Assembly (NCBI GenBank): GCA_965112965.1
Contig: CBCOTE010000021.1
Span: 62,001-126,000 of the forward strand
Length of the DNA: 64,000 nucleotides
Origin: CBCOTE01 sp965112965
GTDB lineage: Bacteria; Desulfobacterota; Desulfovibrionia; Desulfovibrionales; Desulfovibrionaceae
Direction of reading: 5' to 3'
Part shown: piece after piece, positions 56,689 through 64,000 of the stretch
Layout: every line of letters begins with the position of its first letter
Numbering within the stretch: the first letter of the stretch is position 1
Program-made: the position numbers and the translations under genes
The notes under the pieces: model-generated
Database searches by the model: none
What the model saw: the letters and a program-made list of their open reading frames with translations, nothing else
What the model was told of the DNA's origin: nothing

Positions 56689-59600
56689 TGGACGAGTCTT
56701 AATTTTTTATGTGTAGGAAACTTTTTATTAGATATCGTATCTTTTTACTTCAGGAAAGTCTTTTATAATCTTTTTTATTGCAAACATCTTAAAAAATATT
56801 ATATGATTTACTAAAATAAGTAATGATACATATTTAATATGCTTTATTAGTACATTGTAAGTTTATATATGAAAACTTCTTTATTTTTTATTTTTTTTTC
56901 CGCAATAGGCTGAATTGTTTTGCTGTGACTAACGTACGGCTTACTCACGGTGACCACAATTGTTATCGTTTAGCTTGAAAGTTATCAAGACTTCGGCGTG
57001 TAGCTAAGGGTGTGGCCAAACTTAGACCTAGTAAGTTTAACTTTTTCAGAATGATCATGACCACAAACTGTGCCTTTCAATATGTCATTGTTGCTCAAAT
57101 GACTATATTCGTACCCTTCGTCACAGCGTTTGTATTCTTTTTTATTTACTACAACGATGCATTCGCTTAGAATTTTTTAGATTTCCACGCTGATACGGAT
57201 ACCACCAATGATTATAGTATCATTGTTTTTTTCTTTGTGCTATTTTTTGTAAGGCTGTTAATAGATTATGTCCTAGGCGTGAAGGATGGGTCATAAGTCC
57301 AATATGAGTCGGGAGGTAATATTAGCCATGAAATCATATATTATTTTAGTTAGCTAAATTTATTTACATTCTTAGTCATATTTTTTCATCTTAGCCAGTA
57401 CGATGATATTACCTCTATCGGATAGTAGCCTTTATCAAGGCCTATGTTAGGTATCTGCACGACAATCTGGCTTGTTTGAACATCACGACTTATTTTTTTG
57501 GCGTCGAGGAATGTCCATTGTCTGATTTTTTTGCTTCAGATATTTTATCTTGCCCGTTCATCCGTTTGGCCTGAGTATCGGTCGTCGTGGCTTACACCTG
57601 ACGTAAGACCTGCAAAAAAAATATAGCTGTTTTTTTAGACTGTAGACGATTTTAAGATTTTTGGTTTTCTTTTCTGGCCTTGTTCATGCTGGCCACCATC
57701 TTTTTTATTGACATCATCATTCTTTCCACGACTCGGCGGCAATCATTTATGAAACAAAGTTAGATTATCATGTGGTTATAGCCGGCTTGATGATGCGCAT
57801 AAAGTGTCACGCCAATGGCCGAAGCGGTGGTCTTTATCCAGATACCAGTTTATTGTATTGCATTCGCCTACGCAGATTATTCTAATATTATTGCATGCGA
57901 AAACTGAGCCAAAAGTGTTGACGTTAACTTTAGATAGTGTTGAAAATGTGTGGCATTATGTTGGCAATATGTTGAATCTTTAGTCGGTGTCAGAGAGCTT
58001 GTAGCAGCCAATCTCATCATCAAGCAGAACTTATATATAGATCTTAATGACGGGCTTTAGTCATGAGGTGTTTCTAGAATTAGCAGGGGCTAATGTCTAT
58101 AATTATAGACGATGAAGAACTGGACTAAGAAGTAGCGCTTGCACGGTTCATGGCAATAAATATTATATAGAGGTTGTCTCTTCATTAATGAATAACTACG
58201 ATCAATTATCGTTAATATGGCGTTTTTTAGTAGGTATCATCACTGTATACAGGTCGCTAAAGGTCCAGGAAAGAGATATGGTTAGGCAGAAAATGTTCTG
58301 ACTATAACCTAGGCCATAGTCCCCTGGGACACGGGTGGCGAACATAGCCACGACGGCTGAGGTTGATATCGGAGGCATAAAAAATATCAATAGAAGAAAA
58401 ATATATTAGTAGGAAAAAAAGCCTTTTAGTTATATTAATGTTCTGGGATATCCAAGCACATGGGCAGATCGGCTGACTCAGACGAGGCGAGAGAACTGCT
58501 CGACCCTTACTAGTACGTTTGTCCTATTGATGTAAGAGTTCAAACTGGCTGTCGGCTGTACTAAAATTATGTACCTAAATTAAGCACGACTTCTACCTCA
58601 CCGTCATTTATGCTGTATATTTATATAATAACTATTTTCAGCTTACAGCCGGTGCCTTCAGGACCTTCTGACCTGGTGCCTAGCCGTAAAGCAGTCGAAG
58701 AGTGGACGGCCATAAATTTGATGATATCGAACTAAATAATATTAGATTCACTCCGACACTAGATACTTTGTATATATTTTCTGCGTCTTTGGATAATTTA
58801 GTTGGTAGACTAGCACCAATGATAATAGTATCGATATCTCTGTTATTAGTAAATGCCTAGGTGCTTTTGCCGGCCTGCTCATAATGTCTCGTATCCTGCA
58901 TAGACAGTGCCCACTGCAATTATTGGGTGTAACATTGACCTTGGCCTTGACGTATATACGTTTTGAGGTCACATGTACTATATCTGCTCTACCCGATAAC
59001 CACTGACGGAGAGACGGTTAAGTATTACAAGGCGTTATATACACTCCACTGTGCAATGCCCGGAATTATTAGCTAACAGAATGCCACGGATCAGATAGAT
59101 GGGGTTAGCCTGATTGTCGTAGAATGGCTGTCTTGACTTCCTTATACTTATTTTTATTGCTACTTTCTATGCTTACTTCCGTTTTTGGGCTGTAGTGTCA
59201 GTCCTAGATTGGGCACTTAGCGGTATGACCGCCATGTTCTCAGATTTATGCTTGACTTTTAGGCCAGCCAGATAAAGTGGCATTTTTCGCCATTTTTTTC
59301 TTTGAACCTACTCTTTGCTCCATAGTCGGTCCTGCAGATCTTATTTTGTTCTTGACGTTTATTTTTTTTAGTTTAAAATATTTTTAATGCCTGATATCTG
59401 CTTCTGGAGGCTAAATTGTCCATTGGAATCAGTTTTATGCTATACTTATTACGAGGCTAGTATGCTCATGATTGTCGCATTGCTGACCGAAACTTTATGC
59501 TCTCAGCATTCGGCCGTAGCTGGGAATCAAGCCTAGTGGTCCGTTAGTAGCTAGATTAATAGATATTCTAAAACTGACTGCTTGTAATTTTAGCTTGCTA

Positions 59601-60111
59601 TACGTTCATATACGTTATGATCTGACTAGGGTTGGCAGTAGGCCTCTACATGCTCCTGGTGGGCCTCACAGGAGCCTTATATTAGTGCTAATTGGTGCCG
59701 CTTGGTCCGGAGAGAGCTGGTACGGCCTGATAGTTAGTATTCTAAAGATTTTTTATCTTGTTCGCCGTTTATTTTTTACCTGGACATCGTTTAGAAATGC
59801 TGAGAGTTTTGTTAGGGCAATACAGTGCTAGACGCTGAAATTTATGCATCTGTGTTTGATAGCCATTTTAGGCCACCGAGTGATTCCAGGACTGGGCCGT
59901 GGGAAGAATACGATTAAAGATGTTGCCACCGCACACGAAGACCCAAATATGCTGCACGAGTAGTTGTCCTGGTAGTATATCAATTGATATGGCTAGACTT
60001 TCATTGCTGCATGCCGCGGTTGTAAGTAAGGCTGCCGATATTTGAAACGTGAATTGATATGCCGTTCCTTTTTTGACTCAGTCCTCAGAGTTTGTTGTTT
60101 TAACCACCACC

Positions 60112-60445
60112 GGTATGTTACTATTCTAACTGGTGGATGACGACTTATACCTACGAGAGGTAATTCTTAATACTTTAAAATCGGCCGGTTTAATGTGATC
60201 GAGATGGCCGCTGGACGCGATAGTCTGATGCGGGTAATAGAAGGTGGCCCGTCTTGTTAGTATTATATGTGCTCATACTTAAGCTGGATAGACTGGTCAT
60301 TTTTTTATGAGACGGCGAGATTATCTGTGTACTGGGGTTAGGCTAAACGGGGGTAGCTATCTCCCAAATTTATTATTCCACAAGAGAGTTGATGGCCAAA
60401 ATTAATACTATCCTACGATGTATACCCAGAGACTACGGGCGGCCG
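60112..60445 (+). pseudogene. Remnant of an OmpR-type response regulator
   Basis: Pieces in order: LVDDDLYLREVILNTLKSAG (acid pocket and helix 1), FNVIEMAAGRDSLMRVIEGG, VLLVLYVLILKLDRLV (around the phospho-acceptor, Asp changed to Tyr), then YYSTRELMAKINTILRC, which matches the KPF-S-xELxARIxAxLRR end of the receiver. Stops and frameshifts lie between. A following phrase near 60570-60640 may be the start of the winged-helix output domain. Confidence 0.7.
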
Positions 60446-60739
60446 CAAGTGATATGCCTGGCTTTGAGGGAGAACAGTGAGCTGGATGCCGATGCCCTCG
60501 TTGCTGTTGCGATGAAATAGCGAGTCTAGTTTACTTGAAGGATATATTTTATATGTGGTATACACATTTATGACATCAATGTATCAATGGACTTTGGACA
60601 GCCCGTGGTAAATTAATAGCTTAACTGTCTCAGATTGCGCGATGATCATAGAAGGTCCTGTACGTGGTAAGCTACAAGTATGGGATTTATATGTGACTTA
60701 GATCAAGCCCGACAAGACGAACTAATAGCGTTATCCAGC

Positions 60740-60850
60740 CTGCAATTTTTGACCCAATCCTGCTACTAAAGGTCAACCTACGAGCCCATGTCGTCCGAAT
60801 CGCTTACTTTGGGCGCATTTATAAGGTGGCTGAGGCTTCTCGTATCTGCT
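60740..60850 (+). pseudogene. Second receiver-like fragment
   Basis: IFDPILLLKVNLRAHVVR resembles the end of another receiver domain (KPFDPxELLARVRAHLRR), 300 bases after the first. It suggests two dead regulators or a duplicated domain. Short, so tentative. Confidence 0.4.
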
Positions 60851-63430
60851 AGCGGCCGTAGGCTTTTGTCGTGCTATTTGATTTTAATGCCTTTAGTTGA
60901 GGTTAGTGCGGCCCCGTAGCTGGTCTTTTAGATAGACATGGCCATGGTAGTAATAATAGCCGGGGGGCTAGGTCCTATTTTTAGCCTACTTAGAAAGAAT
61001 GCCGCTACATCTTAATTATATGGTCGTGACTATACCGGCTGCTATATCTTCAAATATGGAAAAATTCGACTCTTTTGTTCTTAAGTTAAGATATATACGG
61101 ACGTACGTATGTACGCTGCTACGCTCCTGCGTTCAGATCGCGGCGATACGATGCTGCTTTCGCGTATGAGCATTGTAGGGGTTATTATAGTCGATAGTTC
61201 GAGCTATGGCTAGATTGATATGCAAGGAAGCGGCTGGCTGGAGTACTTTGACAGAAGCCTTTATTAATGTTTTCGAAGATTCTTTGGTGCTTTATGACCT
61301 TGTACGCCGGAGCCATATTGGTTTTGATGCGGTTAGTCATATTGTATATCATAGATAGTTTGGAGTTAACTATACTGGATCCAACGCTGTAGCAGAGGTA
61401 CTATCGCTTCCAGTACACGATCTCTTCAGCTAAAACTAACTTGTTGATATATTAAGAGTAGATATTTTTTTGGTGAAGAGAACTTGGTAGCAGGGGTAGT
61501 CGATATTGATATAGTTGGAGCGGGTGGATATATGTCCGTTCATATGTTAGTCAGTAGTTTGGGATCACTATAGATGTTAAGCTCTGAAAGATACTGCTGG
61601 GTTAGGATTTTATGGCAGTTGTTTTACATTCGATCCGATATTTTTATAGGAGTAGTCCAGGTGCAATGGTAAATAGGGGTCCGGCGGGTGGTACACTATG
61701 CCCACTATCGGGATAAGTATAGGCATAAGACGGCCTCAACCGTATGGCTAATGGGAGTGGATTAGGCCAGGATAGATTACGGTTGAGCCAAAATCATAAT
61801 GGAGCAGTGGGTGACAAGAGTAGAGAAACTATTAGCGCAGTCTCCGGCGGCAATAGGACACGAGAAGTAAATTTTTTTGGCAGATATTGATCTGACTACT
61901 ATGTGCTTGAATTTATGTTACAGTTTTGTCGTTTAGCAGTTGACTGGGGGAATGCGGGGATGGGCTAGTTGCCTTCTTTGAAGTATATATTGCTCTTGCT
62001 ACTCGATTAATAGCTATTAATACCTAAATTTTTAATTTTCGTGGTAGTCAGTTAGCAGGAGTCTATTTTTTTATTGTATTTAACGTTGCTGCGCGGATTG
62101 ACTTATTTTATGTTTCGAACGGTGGGTCGGTAAGGCTGTAACGTGAGAGCGCGGGATGGATAATATAGTATATTTTTTGAGACAAAAAAAGATTTTGGAT
62201 CATTTTAGTGTATTGGTTCTCGGGGGAAAAAGAAAATATTTGGCGGAATTAGGCTCATGGAGCTCTCCGTAGTTATAAAAAAAAGTAAAATACACTATGT
62301 AATTGTTTAAACGTAAAATAGTTTCAGCAGATATATCGTCGACAGATAGTATGCCTTGTAATTATGGACCGGTTAAAAAATACATCCTCAGTAAAATTAT
62401 TGGCGATTTTATATTCGTGAAAAATATGTTGTAGTTATTAGTATTATTGACTAGACTTAACCAATATAGATATTACTGTGCAAAAGAAGGCCAATATTCG
62501 ATTACCTAGTATTTTAGATCTTTAGGTTATGAATGCGATCTAGATCATTATCTATTTTGGTGGAACGGACTCTACTCACCACTGAGACTATAATTTTAGT
62601 TAAAAAGAGGTGGGTCATAGGTTCTAAAATCTCTATAAAGCTTTATGTAGCACGTGAATAAAAAATTTGAAAGATCTATGAGTCCATACTTTAGATCAAG
62701 AATATAAAATAAGATCTAAAATTAAGCGGTAGACCTCATTTGTAAAGGAGAAAAATACGAGAGTGCTAAAGATTTTTTTAATAGTAAGGTTCGTTAGACG
62801 TTCTATATGACCAAAAAATTACTAGGCAGATCATCAATCTCACAATATATACTGATTAACGAATTTATCAAGGCTACCTGCCCGTGGTCGACTATTATAA
62901 TAAAGTATTCATTGCAGTTTTAGTACACCGCGTACCCCCCCCCACTCATAGTAGATGTTGGACGTTGCGCAAAAAAAAACGAGATCGGACAACTGGTAAA
63001 GCCTTGTGTAAACCGTTGTGACCAGGATCAAACAACTGACCTAGTCGGGTAATTCCTCAGGGTATAGGAGGTAATGGTGGCAATATCTCTCATAATGCAA
63101 ATAGTTTGTAATAGCGTTAGATTATTGACTTTTTAGGCGATATATGAATGCGATTGAATCCGGCGAAGACAGTGACAGTCATCATAATAAAAATGCAATA
63201 CATGAGTTCTCAGGCAAGATCCATATATAGGCAGCAGTGGCGAAGATTATTATGATAAATTTGTTGAGTTTGGTGGAGGGTAGCTGACAATACTCAATAA
63301 TTCATAACTAAAGGGGAGTTACACTCGCCTCATGTCTCAGCTGTTCTAGGGTAGGCCATTTCCTGAGGGTTATTGCTTGTCTACTGCTTTCGTAAAGAAA
63401 AATATAGACTCATAGGGGTTGGGTAGAGCA

Positions 63431-64000
63431 TCAGCAGTGTAAAGTGGTTGCTAAGCCACCAAGACTGGTTTCTTTGTAGCGTGAACACATATCGCGGCCG
63501 GTCTCAGCCATAGCCTGGATGGCCTGGTCCAGGCCCACGAGGTGACTGTGGGCAGGTTCAGCCATGGCGATAATGGTGGCAGCACGGGCTTTGACCGCGC
63601 CCATGGCATTACGTTCGATGCATGGGATTTGTACATAGCCGCCCACTGGATCGCAAGTCATGCCCAGGTGGTGCTCCAGGGCGGTTTCAGCAGCGTTTTC
63701 TACTAGGGTAACGGGCAGGCCACGTATCTGACAGAGCATAGCTGCAGCCATAGCCGAGGCTACACCAATTTCTCCCTGACAGCCAATCTCGGCGCCTGAG
63801 AGGCTAGCATTATGCCTAGCTAGGAAGCCAATGACTGCAGCGGCTAACAGGCCCTCGCGTAAGTTAGCACGTAAAGTGTGTTGGGTAGGTCGTAGGTTTT
63901 TACTCACATAGAGGCAGGCCGGGAGTACTCCAGATGAGCCCGCTGTTGGTGCGGTAACGATGGTGTGGCCGGCAGCATTCTCTTCAGCCGCGGCAAAAGC
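63431..64000 (-). CDS. sdaA: Iron-sulfur L-serine dehydratase, C-terminal part (runs off right edge)
   Basis: The C-terminal 189 residues of an oxygen-sensitive L-serine dehydratase that converts serine to pyruvate and ammonia with a [4Fe-4S] cluster. The frame is open to the window edge. Motifs: EENAAGHTIVTAPTAGSSGV, GAEIGCQGEIGVA, MTCDPVGGYVQIPCIERN and the ending CSRYKETSLGGLA. The three cluster cysteines are present in GCQGE, TCDP and PCIERN. The N-terminal beta domain and start lie outside the window. It indicates an anaerobic amino-acid metabolism and could handle serine made from purine-derived glycine. Confidence 0.93.
   Translation of the reverse strand, partial: AFAAAEENAAGHTIVTAPTAGSSGVLPACLYVSKNLRPTQHTLRANLREGLLAAAVIGFLARHNASLSGAEIGCQGEIGVASAMAAAMLCQIRGLPVTLVENAAETALEHHLGMTCDPVGGYVQIPCIERNAMGAVKARAATIIAMAEPAHSHLVGLDQAIQAMAETGRDMCSRYKETSLGGLATTLHC

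Larger units (their letters stand above)
56689..63430. other. 6.7 kb decayed region, the largest gap
   Basis: No intact gene. A dead OmpR-type regulator lies at 60112-60445 and a second receiver-like fragment near 60745-60850 (separate entries). At 61480-61875 (+) one frame runs with few stops and looks like part of a dead gene ending in a helical phrase, not identified. The stretch 62270-63430 is A-rich with no remnant I recognise; a C8-9 run lies at 62936-62944. Confidence 0.65.

Overview
The window looks like a chromosome segment from a host-associated anaerobic bacterium in an advanced but unfinished stage of genome reduction. Roughly half of the 64 kb carries no intact gene. Thirteen gaps, several of 3-7 kb, hold AT-rich sequence full of A/T runs, stop codons in every frame, and in places the skeletons of dead genes (response regulators, a ketosynthase-like piece). 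The intact genes are full length, keep their catalytic motifs and are visibly richer in G+C. The gene content fits an anaerobe: molybdenum/selenium hydroxylases, an iron-sulfur serine dehydratase, hydrogenase maturation and radical SAM enzymes. Several proteins, including the small one at 24445-24774, remind me of Desulfovibrio-like Desulfobacterota. That placement is an inference, not a demonstration.

Left third (1-19.2 kb): the 5' part of moaA runs off the left edge. A lone hypF follows, then tRNA-Ser(GGA) with the 4.5S SRP RNA and its terminator. Next come two tandem membrane acyltransferases, glnS divergent from tRNA-Pro(GGG), tRNA-Arg(CCG) divergent from a ubiD-ubiX operon, and a UPF0173 metallo-hydrolase. 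Between them lie decayed stretches.

Middle (19.2-34.8 kb): this part is mostly decayed DNA. It contains one small conserved gene and a divergent pair made of a zinc-type alcohol dehydrogenase and a radical SAM protein.

Right-centre (34.8-56.7 kb): this is the functional heart, a compact version of the yge-ygf-xdh island of E. coli. On the minus strand ygfK-yqeB-xdhA-xdhB-xdhC form a tightly coupled operon, followed by an XdhC/CoxI-type maturase and yqeC. On the plus strand are a fused selenium-dependent xanthine dehydrogenase-like protein, ssnA and hyuA. On the minus strand are mocA and a YgeV-like sigma-54 activator. Together they encode two molybdenum hydroxylases, the cytosine-dinucleotide cofactor enzyme MocA, the selenium-cofactor factors YqeB and YqeC, the YgfK oxidoreductase, and two amidohydrolases of the kind used in anaerobic purine/urate breakdown. 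The moaA gene at the left edge belongs to the same cofactor supply line.

Right end (56.7-64 kb): 6.7 kb of decayed DNA with a recognisable dead OmpR-type regulator, then the C-terminal part of an iron-sulfur L-serine dehydratase running off the right edge.

The most notable picture is a nearly intact purine-type selenium/molybdenum catabolic island kept by selection while the surrounding chromosome decays. No CRISPR array, intact insertion sequence or prophage was seen.
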